In this document: positions 56,501 through 63,299 of the stretch, piece after piece
Layout of the letters: each line of letters begins with the position of its first letter
Position numbering within the stretch: position 1 is the stretch's first letter
Origin: JAHEKO01 sp965212505
GTDB taxonomy: Bacteria > Acidobacteriota > Thermoanaerobaculia > Multivoradales > JAHEKO01
Direction of reading: 5' to 3'
NCBI GenBank assembly: GCA_965212505.1
Contig: OZ243123.1
Span: 2,108,001-2,172,000, forward strand
DNA: 64,000 nucleotides
Position numbers and translations under genes: made by a program
Notes under the pieces: model-generated
What the model was told of the DNA's origin: nothing
Databases searched by the model: none
Seen by the model: only the letters and a program-made list of their open reading frames with translations

Positions 56501-56815
56501 GAGGCTCTCCTCCAGCTTCTCGAGCGCGGCCTGCAACTGTCTCCGTCCGAGCCGATCTTCGAGTCGGCTCCAAAGACCCTCGAGGAGTACCGGATGGCGA
56601 GCGAAGTAGCTGTCCAGGCGGCGCCGCAGGACGCGAGCGAGCTCAACCGTCGCGAGCAGTTGGCCGGCGGAGATCGGCTCGGAGTCCTCCTCCAGTACCG
56701 CGGCGAGCTGCCTCGCCGCCCCGCCGTCAGCAAGGTGCAGTGGCTGGGCAGGGTCGAGCGTCGCGCCCGACTCGGCGAGCCGGGCGGCCAGACGTCTGGA
56801 AATCCTGAGACCCAC
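53492..56815 (-). CDS. Large GH13 alpha-amylase family protein
   Basis: About 1107 residues. The N-terminal 270 are an acidic helical region of unknown role (EEDSEPISAGQLLATVELARV). The GH13 barrel follows: DMVPNHMG (region I), LRFDAAMTL (II, nucleophile Asp), LLLAEAFW (III, Glu) and FVNFLSNPDEET (IV, where the usual NHD is NPD). A C-terminal region of about 280 residues ends in a basic tail (SKRRRRRTSRPKR). A possible TTG start at 56839 would add eight residues. No signal peptide, so it is intracellular and acts on alpha-glucan or transfers maltosyl units. It lies behind gap in one operon, and its 3' end overlaps glgX by 98 bp. Confidence 0.82.
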   Translation of the reverse strand: MGLRISRRLAARLAESGATLDPAQPLHLADGGAARQLAAVLEEDSEPISAGQLLATVELARVLRRRLDSYFARHPVLLEGLWSRLEDRLGRRQLQAALEKLEESLVETPSEEISEAHAEPDSAPIEARPLPLLAESLLIFALAQNPATAGAHRALQGSSLIEDEAVARLLEGLAPELEMAPPLDEQSDSLRDSLEGGRATGEALPDQLRQILDDWPELEAGERSGLMGGIDLISEEERPRFPPGPGPVEIPDWEEIEDEAPHYSRDRDWMEPLVLQAKNTYVWLAQLSNRYERPVERLDQIPDEELERLERSGISGLWLIGIWERSRASAEIKRRMGNEEALASAYSVREYEVASELGGREAAEALAERATEHGVRLAADMVPNHMGVDSRWLIEHPERFLSVPECPFPSYTFDGPDLSPEPEVGIFLEDHYYDRSDAAVVFKRVDHATGEERFVYHGNDGTSTPWNDTAQLDYLNPETREAVLDTIVELAGSFPILRFDAAMTLARRHVRRLWFPEPGQGGAIPSRSDHALEQADFDRAMPTEFWRDVVARVAEERPDTLLLAEAFWLMEGYFVRSLGMHRVYNSAFMHLVRDGDMGKLRTLIEETVNFDRRILARFVNFLSNPDEETAIDQFGRQDRYFGACTVLATLPGLPLFAHGQHEGLAEKYGMEFRRPRLAESPDANVVRAHRRRIQPLLRRRHWFAGAEAFRLLDYEGTNPGGVLTFANGRDTERSVVVFNNSENPAQGVLDGLDGFLTEEVDTIQRFRDLGTGRTFFAETRELAGDGLPVHLDPYEARVLVDFRPVLRTEVSAYRELAQRLDGRGVRNPELELRLQEALPVLKVVAELARTPEGSAPLERELVGACVTQWPDVATDRLDRGLARCRSLARLEKMADGLPWPKTERLQDARRRTGTLLAEGGTTLTLLRATTLLESLREPLDDALWTRAARELSRRCGDEGASLALALAAEEGWVEATPPPGRGELGDLLAGWLARKDAPELLGLNRHEGESWVRQEELERLLRFRAVAALCGWLTEEEELDREERALAWIDVTELALGLFVDAGYAVGPVQGRLKGPTRHSGSSAAARAGASGSRSKRRRRRTSRPKR

Positions 56816-56822
56816 GTCAGGA

Positions 56823-57827
56823 TCAGTCGAGTTGAGCAATCAACCCGATCAAATCCACGACCCGATTCGAGTAGCCCCACTCATTGTCGTACCAGGAGAT
56901 GACGTTGGCGAAGCCGTTCCCCTCCGTCGTCGTCGACGGCGCGTCGAAGATCGACGAATGTGGATTGCCGATGATGTCGGTCGAGACCAGGGGATCCTCC
57001 GAATACTGCACAACCTTCGCCATGGGCCCGTTCGCCGCCTCCCGTACCGAGGCATTGATCTCTTCGACATTGGGCCGCTTTGCGAGCCGAACCGAGAGGT
57101 CGACAATCGACCCGTCCGGTACCGGAACCCGGATCGCCATGCCGTCGAGCCGGCCGTCGAGGTGCGGCAGCACCTTGCCGACGGCGCGCGCGGCGCCGGT
57201 GGTCGTCGGGATCACGTTCACCGCCGCAGCGCGACTCCGACGAAGACTCTTGTGCGGTACGTCAGCGAGACGCTGACCGTTGGTGTACGCATGCACGGTC
57301 GTGATCACCCCGTTCTCGATCCCGAAAGTGTCGTCGAGAATTTTCGCGAGGGGCGCCAGGCAGTTGGTCGTACACGAAGCGTTCGACACGATCCGATGCT
57401 TCGGCTCGAGCTGGTCGTCGTTCACGCCGATGACGACCATCGCGTCGATCTCGTCCTTTGGCGGAACCGTCAGAACGACCCGGCTTGCACCCGCCTCGAG
57501 GTGCTTCTCGAGCGCTGCCCGGTGACGAAAGACGCCGGTCGACTCGACCACCACATCGACGTCGAGGGCCCCCCAGGGGGCTTCGGCAGGGTTCCGCTCG
57601 GACGTCATTCGAACCACGTCGTCACCGACCTTCATCGACTCGTCATCGACCTCGACGGACTGATCGAACACTCCCATCACGGTGTCGTACCGCAGCAGGT
57701 AGGCGAGCTGCTCGTTCTCGAACAGATCGTTGATCGCAACGACCTCGATGTCGTCGCGATCGCTGAGAATTCTGAAGACGCTCCGGCCGATGCGACCGAA
57801 GCCGTTGATCCCCACTCGAACCGACAC
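56823..57827 (-). CDS. gap: Glyceraldehyde-3-phosphate dehydrogenase
   Basis: 334 residues. NAD site GINGFGRIGRSVFRI with INDL, the catalytic SNASCTTNCLAPLAKI (Cys), VHAYTNGQRLADVP with the His, the phosphate-site IPTTTGAARA and GMAIRVPVPDGS with the conserved Arg. It oxidises glyceraldehyde-3-phosphate to 1,3-bisphosphoglycerate. The start is GTG 57827, which overlaps the stop of the upstream paralogue (TAGTG). It is the canonical copy of the tandem pair. Confidence 0.97.
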   Translation of the reverse strand: MSVRVGINGFGRIGRSVFRILSDRDDIEVVAINDLFENEQLAYLLRYDTVMGVFDQSVEVDDESMKVGDDVVRMTSERNPAEAPWGALDVDVVVESTGVFRHRAALEKHLEAGASRVVLTVPPKDEIDAMVVIGVNDDQLEPKHRIVSNASCTTNCLAPLAKILDDTFGIENGVITTVHAYTNGQRLADVPHKSLRRSRAAAVNVIPTTTGAARAVGKVLPHLDGRLDGMAIRVPVPDGSIVDLSVRLAKRPNVEEINASVREAANGPMAKVVQYSEDPLVSTDIIGNPHSSIFDAPSTTTEGNGFANVISWYDNEWGYSNRVVDLIGLIAQLD

Positions 57828-58849
57828 TACGCGGCCTCCTGTCTGTCGAGCGCTGCCAGTTGGCGGATGAGATCGACGACGCGATGGGCATAGCCCCAGC
57901 TGTTGTCAAACCAGCAGAGCGTCTTCGAAACGCGGTCGCCGAGCACCATGGTCGCCTGCGAGTCGAACGTGCCCGAATAGCTCGTCTGCAAGATGTCGCT
58001 CGAGACGATCGGATCGTCCTCGTACGCCAGAATGCCCTGCCAGTCGGCCGCCGCCGCCGTGCGAACCACCTCGTTGATTGCGGTCTCGCTCACGTCTCGC
58101 TCGTGCCAACAGACAAGGTCGACAACCGAGCCGTTCGGCACGGGTACGTTGATCGCTCGCCCGTTCAGTCGGCCGGCGAGCTCGGGTATCAGCTCCACCA
58201 ACATCTCTGCAGCGTGCGTCTGCTGCGGAATGATGTTCTCCGCCGCCGCACGCCCTCGACGAGGATCTTCCGCCGGAACATCGGCCAATCGAAGCTGGCT
58301 CGAGTAGGCGTGGACCGCGCTGAGAAACGCGCGTTCTATGCCGAACGCCCCCTGGAGAATTTTGAGGATAGGCGCCGCGCAGTGAGCCGTGCACGAACTG
58401 TTGGAGACGATGCGGTGCTCTGCGCCGAGTTCGTGGTCGTTCACACCCTGCACCACCGTCAGGTCGGGAGGGTCCTGAGGAGGAGCGCAGAGCACCACCC
58501 GCTTCGCTCCGCGTTCCAGATGTGCCTCCATGTCGGAGCGCGTCGCCTGACGCCCTGCAGCCTCCACGACCACGTCGACGCCGAGTTCGCCCCAGGGCGC
58601 ATCCCTCGGCGACTCCAGAGCCAACATCGGAATCTGCTTGCCGACCACGTAGAGATTGCCGTCGCGGATGCTCAACTCGTCGGGGAACGGGCCAAGGATC
58701 GTGTCGAATCGGATCAGGTACTCGACGCCGACCGGGTCGGCGATCTCGTCGATCGCGGCGATCTCGATACTCGGCTCTCGATACAGAATCCGGAGAAGGT
58801 CGCGACCGACGCGGCCCATCCCTACGAGGGCTACTCTGATGGGTTCCAT
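57827..58849 (-). CDS. GAPDH-like paralogue with altered phosphate site
   Basis: 340 residues from ATG 58849, with AAGGAG 7 nt upstream; the frame upstream is not used. It shares the fold and the Cys with the neighbour (SNSSCTAHCAAP) and the His (VHAYSSQLRLADVP). It differs at the phosphate-binding sites: IPQQTHAAEM replaces IPTTTGAARA, and AINVPVP replaces AIRVPVP, so a conserved Arg is Asn. NAD residues are retained in VALVGMGRVGR. It may prefer another aldehyde or be regulatory. First gene of the paralogue-gap-GH13 operon; TACAAT is present at 58885-58890 on the minus strand as a possible -10. Confidence 0.88.
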   Translation of the reverse strand: MEPIRVALVGMGRVGRDLLRILYREPSIEIAAIDEIADPVGVEYLIRFDTILGPFPDELSIRDGNLYVVGKQIPMLALESPRDAPWGELGVDVVVEAAGRQATRSDMEAHLERGAKRVVLCAPPQDPPDLTVVQGVNDHELGAEHRIVSNSSCTAHCAAPILKILQGAFGIERAFLSAVHAYSSQLRLADVPAEDPRRGRAAAENIIPQQTHAAEMLVELIPELAGRLNGRAINVPVPNGSVVDLVCWHERDVSETAINEVVRTAAAADWQGILAYEDDPIVSSDILQTSYSGTFDSQATMVLGDRVSKTLCWFDNSWGYAHRVVDLIRQLAALDRQEAA

Positions 58850-58967
58850 GGCTCGACTCCTTGAGGCTCGACCTAGCGAGCGCGATTGTACGCTCTCCTT
58901 CCGGTCGCCGCGAGCCGCTCCGCGCGCGAATCGCGTCTCAGCCGACTGGAACTGACCGAGCCCCACC

Positions 58968-58973
58968 GGTAAC
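58968..58973 (+). promoter_or_regulatory. -10-like box TAACCT before the S51-like gene
   Basis: TAACCT followed by TCGCC ends 10 nt before the ATG at 58984, the first gene of the four-gene set. Same spacing as at rimO and the MATE gene. Confidence 0.35.
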
Positions 58974-58983
58974 CTTCGCCGTC

Positions 58984-59910
58984 ATGGCTGGAATGGTTCT
59001 CCTTGGCCCTCAGCGGCTCGAACCCACCGTCGGCGAAATCGTGCGGTCGCTCGGCCTGCCGGGCCCCGTCGCAGCGATCACTGCCGGCTGGGAAGAGCGA
59101 GAGCAGGAGGACGACGAACTCGCCGAACAGCTCCACCTCGAGACCGTCAACCTCGAACTGTATCGGCGCGGAGAGGAGCTTCTCGATCAGGATCGCGACC
59201 TCGCGGGCGCGTTCGCCGAGCTCCGAGCCGGCCGTCGAGCGGCACAGACGGTCTACCGCACGACGCTCGACCAGGCTCTCGCGACCGTCCGTTTGCTGGC
59301 AACCACCGCCCCGGCCGGAGCGGTGGCTACCGACGAGCTCGCCGCGGCGTTCAACGTCGTTCGCGCGCTCGATGCCCGACACCTGACCCGGATCACCGGT
59401 CTGGAGGCCAACTTCCGCAAGCGCTGGGCGACCGGCCGCCGCCGACATGTTCGGCGGCACCGTCAGGCGGTCGACGAGCTTCTCGGGAGCTGCTCGGCTG
59501 TCGCGGTCGCCGGCGGTCACGTCGGCATTCTCACCGACCTGCTCCGTATCTTCGGGCTCGATCGCCGGCTGGCAACGAGAACCGTCATCGCCTGGTCCGC
59601 CGGAGCCATGTCTCTCGGGAGACGCGTCGTCCTGTTTCACGACACGCCACCGCAGGGCTTCGGCAATCCTGAGGTGTGGGGCCCCGGCCTCGGCCTCTAC
59701 GGGCGCCGCCTCGTCTTCCCCCACGCGACCACTCGCCTACTCACGGGCGACCCGCTCCGCGTCTCGATCCTCTCCCGGCGCTTTGCTCCCGACGTCTGCA
59801 CCCCCATGAACGAGGGCGACCGACTCGCCCTCGGCTCGGTGCGGGATCGAGTCGAGTCTTCGGTCGATACGCTGGATGCGCGAGGCCGGCTCCTGGAGCG
59901 CCCCAAGTGA
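58984..59910 (+). CDS. Peptidase S51-like / class I glutamine-amidotransferase-fold protein
   Basis: 308 residues. The opening beta strand MVLLGPQRLEPTVGEIV and PVAAITAGWEEREQED, the central GGHVGILTDLLRIFGL, and the nucleophile elbow AWSAGAMSL (Ser) resemble the S51 family, which includes cyanophycinase and dipeptidase E. GLGLYGRRLVFPHATTR is the following region, with a possible catalytic His. A helical insert (about 60-150) is larger than in small S51 enzymes. If active it would cut peptide bonds next to acidic or isopeptide residues; this is inference. Its stop overlaps the start of the next gene (GTGA at 59907-59910). Confidence 0.72.
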   Translation: MAGMVLLGPQRLEPTVGEIVRSLGLPGPVAAITAGWEEREQEDDELAEQLHLETVNLELYRRGEELLDQDRDLAGAFAELRAGRRAAQTVYRTTLDQALATVRLLATTAPAGAVATDELAAAFNVVRALDARHLTRITGLEANFRKRWATGRRRHVRRHRQAVDELLGSCSAVAVAGGHVGILTDLLRIFGLDRRLATRTVIAWSAGAMSLGRRVVLFHDTPPQGFGNPEVWGPGLGLYGRRLVFPHATTRLLTGDPLRVSILSRRFAPDVCTPMNEGDRLALGSVRDRVESSVDTLDARGRLLERPK

Positions 59911-61043
59911 AACTGTCGCTACGCCGGTTCGCCGAGAGCAAACCAAGCGCTGCGGAGATCGACGCGCTCTTGTCCGACAATACCTTCCCGCATCAGGAAG
60001 GTACGACGACCACGTTCGTCTATCGAGGCGAAGCCGACGACGTGAGACTCCGCCACTTCATCTATGGACTGGCGACGTCGCAGCCGTTCGAGCGCATCAC
60101 CGACACCGACCTCTGGTACCTCGTGTTCGAGCTACCGGAACGCTCGCGGGTCGAGTACAAGTTCGAGATCGTCACCGGCGAGGGATCGACATGGGTTCTC
60201 GATCCGCTCAATCCGCAGACGGCCCGCGACCCGTTCGGCGCCAACTCGGTTTGCCACGGGCCGGGCTACGAGCGACCCGACTGGACTCTGCCAGACAAAT
60301 ACGCGCGGACCGGGACGATCGAGAAGGTCTCCCTGTCGAGCAACGTCTTCGGCGACCAGCGAACGGTCCATCTCTACACCCCGGCGCGCCTCCGGCCGTC
60401 TCGACGCTATCCCCTACTGGTCCTCCATGATGGCCCGGACTTCGAGCGCTACACCGGCCTCTCCGCGGTACTCGACAACCTGATCTATCGACTGGAAATC
60501 TCGCCGATGGTAGTTGCGCTCACCGAGTCTCCGGAGCGCATCGTCGAGTACGCCGCTGACCCCCGCCACGGCGACCACCTCGCTCAGGAGCTCCTGCCCT
60601 GGGTACGTGACCGACTGCCGATCTCGGACGACCCGGCGGCCATCGGTCTGGGCGGCGCGAGTTTCGGCGCCGTCGCGTCCCTGGCGACCGCCTGGCGCCA
60701 CCCCGGCGTCTTCGGGCGGCTCCTCCTGCTCTCCGGTTCCTTCGCGTTTACCGAGATCGGCGAGTCGCATGACCGAGGCCCGGCCTTCGATCCGATCGTA
60801 CGCTTCATGAACTCGTTCCGCGAGGATCCTGGACGCCCCTCCGAGCGGCTCTTCCAGGCGTGCGGTACCTACGAATCGCTGATCTACGAGAATCGTTCGC
60901 TACTCCCCCTGCTCCAGGCCACCGAGATGGAGATTCGCTACGTCGAGGCGCGTGATGGGCACAACTGGGAGAACTGGCGCGATCGGCTGCGCGAGGGCCT
61001 CTCCTGGCTCTTCCCCGGCCCCCTGTGGATGGTCTACGAGTAG
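59907..61043 (+). CDS. Fes-type esterase with N-terminal E-set/CBM48-like domain
   Basis: 378 residues from GTG 59907. An N-terminal domain of about 130 residues (VEYKFEIVTGEGSTWVLDPL) precedes the putative-esterase fold: VHLYTPARL, LLVLHDGPDF, the elbow GLGGASFGAVASL (Ser) and ARDGHNWENWRD (His). Unlike the fusion at 2823-5183, the catalytic residues are intact. Enterochelin-esterase-type enzymes hydrolyse esters of peptide-like compounds. Here it lies between a peptidase-like gene and an ATP-grasp ligase, and its substrate is unknown. No signal peptide. Confidence 0.85.
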   Translation: MKLSLRRFAESKPSAAEIDALLSDNTFPHQEGTTTTFVYRGEADDVRLRHFIYGLATSQPFERITDTDLWYLVFELPERSRVEYKFEIVTGEGSTWVLDPLNPQTARDPFGANSVCHGPGYERPDWTLPDKYARTGTIEKVSLSSNVFGDQRTVHLYTPARLRPSRRYPLLVLHDGPDFERYTGLSAVLDNLIYRLEISPMVVALTESPERIVEYAADPRHGDHLAQELLPWVRDRLPISDDPAAIGLGGASFGAVASLATAWRHPGVFGRLLLLSGSFAFTEIGESHDRGPAFDPIVRFMNSFREDPGRPSERLFQACGTYESLIYENRSLLPLLQATEMEIRYVEARDGHNWENWRDRLREGLSWLFPGPLWMVYE

Positions 61044-61046
61044 CGC

Positions 61047-61052
61047 TATACT
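61047..61052 (+). promoter_or_regulatory. -10-like box TATACT before the ATP-grasp gene
   Basis: GC-TATACT-CCCGCC, 33 nt before the ATG at 61086, resembling the secA promoter. It suggests that the second half of the four-gene set has its own start site. Confidence 0.35.
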
Positions 61053-61085
61053 CCCGCCTTCGTCACCCTCGTCAGGATTCCCGTC

Positions 61086-62348
61086 ATGCCTGAGCTCAAG
61101 CGCCGCATCGGTCTGTCCCTTGGAGCCGATCTCTGCTGGCCGATCTGCTACGAAGAGATTCTCCGCCGTCTGAAGCTCCAGCCCTACAAAGGCCAGGAGG
61201 TCTCGGTCCAGGTCGATCGCGTCAGCATCGAGCCGTTCGATCTCCGTCAGCCCAGCCCTTACGACGTCGTTCTGGATCGCATCACCCACTGGTACCCGAT
61301 GAGTCGGGAGTGGTTGAAAAAGGCGATTCTGATGAACGACCTCTACATTCTGAACAACCCGTGGTCGCTCGTGTCGATGGAGAAACACACGACCTACTGC
61401 GCCATGATGCACCTCGGGCTGCCCGTACCGGATACCTGGATGATCCCGCCCCGCGAATATCCCGATCCGCATGCGGATCTCCAGGCGACCCTCGAGCGCT
61501 ATGCGCACCCATTCGACCTTGGAGCGGTTGGCGACCAGCTCGGCTACCCATCCTTCATGAAGCCGCACGACGGCGGCGCCTGGGTCGGCGTCAACAAGAT
61601 CGACGGCCGCCAGGAGCTCGAGGAGGCGTACGCCGACAGCGGCGGCCGCTTGATGCACGTGCAGAAGGCGGTCTTGCCAAACGATCTCTTCGTGCGCTGT
61701 CTCGGTGTCGGACCGCAGGTTCGTCCGATCAAGTACAACCCCGACGCCGCCCTGCACAAACGCTACGAGATCGACTTCAACTTCCTCGAGGCCGAAGAAG
61801 CGCAGACCCTGCGCGACATGACCCTCACGATCAACACCTTCTTCGGCTGGGACTTCAACTCTTGCGAAGCTCTCCGCCAGGACGGTGACTTCCATCCGAT
61901 CGATTTCGCTAACGCCTGCCCCGACTCGCAGGTCACCTCGCTGCATTACCACTTCCCCTGGCTGGTGACCTCCATGGTCCGCTGGTCCCTCTTCTGTGCA
62001 CTGACCGACCGGAAGATGCACAAGAACCTCGACTGGGATCCGTACTACGAAGTCGCCGCAGAGGAGGACCTCTCCTACCCGGAGAAACTCCGTCGCTACG
62101 GTGAGATCGCCAGTCGGCGTCTCGACGTCGACCGCTTCGAGGAGTTCTCCGAGACCTACATTCCACACCTCGACGAGGTGGCGTGGGAGTTCTTCGGTAC
62201 CGAACGCGCTCGCGAGGCGGTTCGTCTCAAGGTCGAGTCGCTCTTCCCTGCTCACGAACACGACGAGTTCACCGACCACTTCTGGGGTCTCATTCAGTTC
62301 TGGCGCGAGACCGAGGCCGACCGCCTCGAACTCACCCCCTCGACGTAA
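61086..62348 (+). CDS. ATP-grasp ligase (RimK/glutathione synthetase-like)
   Basis: 420 residues. After an N-terminal domain with MNDLYILNNPWSLVSMEKH, the ATP-grasp site has SFMKPHDGGAWVGV (nucleotide Lys/Gly loop), VQKAVLPNDLFVRCLGV, and metal ligands in NSCEALRQDGDFHPIDFANA (Glu, Asp, Asn). ATP-grasp ligases join a carboxylate to an amine through an acyl-phosphate. It sits between two esterases and behind an S51-like gene, which suggests a pathway that makes and trims a peptide-like molecule. The ATG at 61086 begins MPELKRRIGLSLGADLCWP. Its stop shares bases with the next start (TAATG). Confidence 0.82.
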   Translation: MPELKRRIGLSLGADLCWPICYEEILRRLKLQPYKGQEVSVQVDRVSIEPFDLRQPSPYDVVLDRITHWYPMSREWLKKAILMNDLYILNNPWSLVSMEKHTTYCAMMHLGLPVPDTWMIPPREYPDPHADLQATLERYAHPFDLGAVGDQLGYPSFMKPHDGGAWVGVNKIDGRQELEEAYADSGGRLMHVQKAVLPNDLFVRCLGVGPQVRPIKYNPDAALHKRYEIDFNFLEAEEAQTLRDMTLTINTFFGWDFNSCEALRQDGDFHPIDFANACPDSQVTSLHYHFPWLVTSMVRWSLFCALTDRKMHKNLDWDPYYEVAAEEDLSYPEKLRRYGEIASRRLDVDRFEEFSETYIPHLDEVAWEFFGTERAREAVRLKVESLFPAHEHDEFTDHFWGLIQFWRETEADRLELTPST

Positions 62349-63076
62349 TGCAGAAGGAAGTCTCTCGCTGGTACTCCCCACGCGTTCAGACCGAAGTCAC
62401 GGTCGTCCGCTGGGGCCACTTCGGCACGCCGGTGCTCCTCTTCCCCACCGCTGGTGGCGACGCGGAAGAGTGCGAGCGCTTCAAGATGCTCCACGTCCTG
62501 CGCCCGCTGCTCGAGGCCGGTCAGATCAAGGTCTTCTCCTGCGACAGCGTCGCCGGCAAGGCCTGGAGCTCGAATCAGCCGCCGCTTCACTGCGCTTGGA
62601 TGCAGAACCGTTTCGACGCCTTTGTCTATCGCGAGTTGGTCCCGGCGATCTACGCCGACTGCGGCGGCGAGGAGGTCGGCATCGTGACGGCCGGCGCGTC
62701 GATCGGCGCGTTCAACGCGCTCGCGTCGATCTGCAGGCATCCCGACGTCTTCGAGAAGGCGATCTGCATGAGCGGCACCTACGACATGCAGTCCTGGCTC
62801 AAGGGCCAGTGGAGCGACGACTTCTACTTCTCGTCGCCGATCCACTTCCTCCCGAACCTGGGTGACGGTGAGCACCTCTCTCTGCTCCGTCAGCGGTTCG
62901 TGCTTCTGCCGACCGGTGAGGGCAAGTGGGAGGACCCAAGCCAGTCGTGGCGAATGGCCGAGGTGCTCGGCGCCAAGGGGATTCCCAATCGCGTCGACCC
63001 GTGGGGTACCGACTGGGACCACGACTGGCCGACCTGGCGCGAGATGCTCCCGAAGTACCTCGCCGACCTGACCTGA
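62348..63076 (+). CDS. Esterase-family alpha/beta hydrolase
   Basis: 242 residues from ATG 62348, one base overlapping the ATP-grasp stop. Alpha/beta-hydrolase features: VLLFPTAGGDAEECERF at the oxyanion hole, IVTAGASIGAFNALAS with the nucleophile Ser, MSGTYDM, and DWDHDWPTWREMLPKYL with the His. It is shorter than the esterase at 59907 and has no N-terminal domain. No signal peptide. Its tight coupling to the ligase suggests work on the ligase product or substrate. Substrate unknown. Confidence 0.83.
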   Translation: MQKEVSRWYSPRVQTEVTVVRWGHFGTPVLLFPTAGGDAEECERFKMLHVLRPLLEAGQIKVFSCDSVAGKAWSSNQPPLHCAWMQNRFDAFVYRELVPAIYADCGGEEVGIVTAGASIGAFNALASICRHPDVFEKAICMSGTYDMQSWLKGQWSDDFYFSSPIHFLPNLGDGEHLSLLRQRFVLLPTGEGKWEDPSQSWRMAEVLGAKGIPNRVDPWGTDWDHDWPTWREMLPKYLADLT

Positions 63077-63084
63077 GCTCGCCG

Positions 63085-63276
63085 CTAGCTCTTCGATCGC
63101 TTTCGACCCGGTCCGTCAGGCAGGCGTCTCGCCTCGCGGAGCGCAGTGCGCAGAACAAAATCGAGTTGTCCGTTGACGCTCCGCAGTTCGTCGCTGGCCC
63201 ACGCGCGCAGGGCTGCGAGCACGCGCGGATCCGTCCTCAGGAGGAACGACTCACGCGTGCTCGGCTTCTTCGCCAT
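63085..63276 (-). CDS. Small ribbon-helix-helix (Arc/HicB-like) protein
   Basis: 63 residues: KKPSTRESFLLRTDPRVLAA, AWASDELRSVNGQLDFVLR, basic C-terminus. This is the Arc/MetJ-type RHH pattern (beta strand, then two helices), common in small DNA-binding proteins and type II antitoxins. No toxin is next to it. It is 23 bp downstream of the SPFH gene on the same strand, an arrangement I recall in several high-GC bacteria, so the two probably form one transcript. Confidence 0.75.
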   Translation of the reverse strand: MAKKPSTRESFLLRTDPRVLAALRAWASDELRSVNGQLDFVLRTALREARRLPDGPGRKRSKS

Positions 63277-63299
63277 TCGCGTCCTCTACCCGCTCGTCG

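Noticed and set aside
60900..62381. 493-codon minus-strand open frame
   Set aside because: Antisense to the ATP-grasp gene; no motif, and the plus-strand gene has clear active-site residues.
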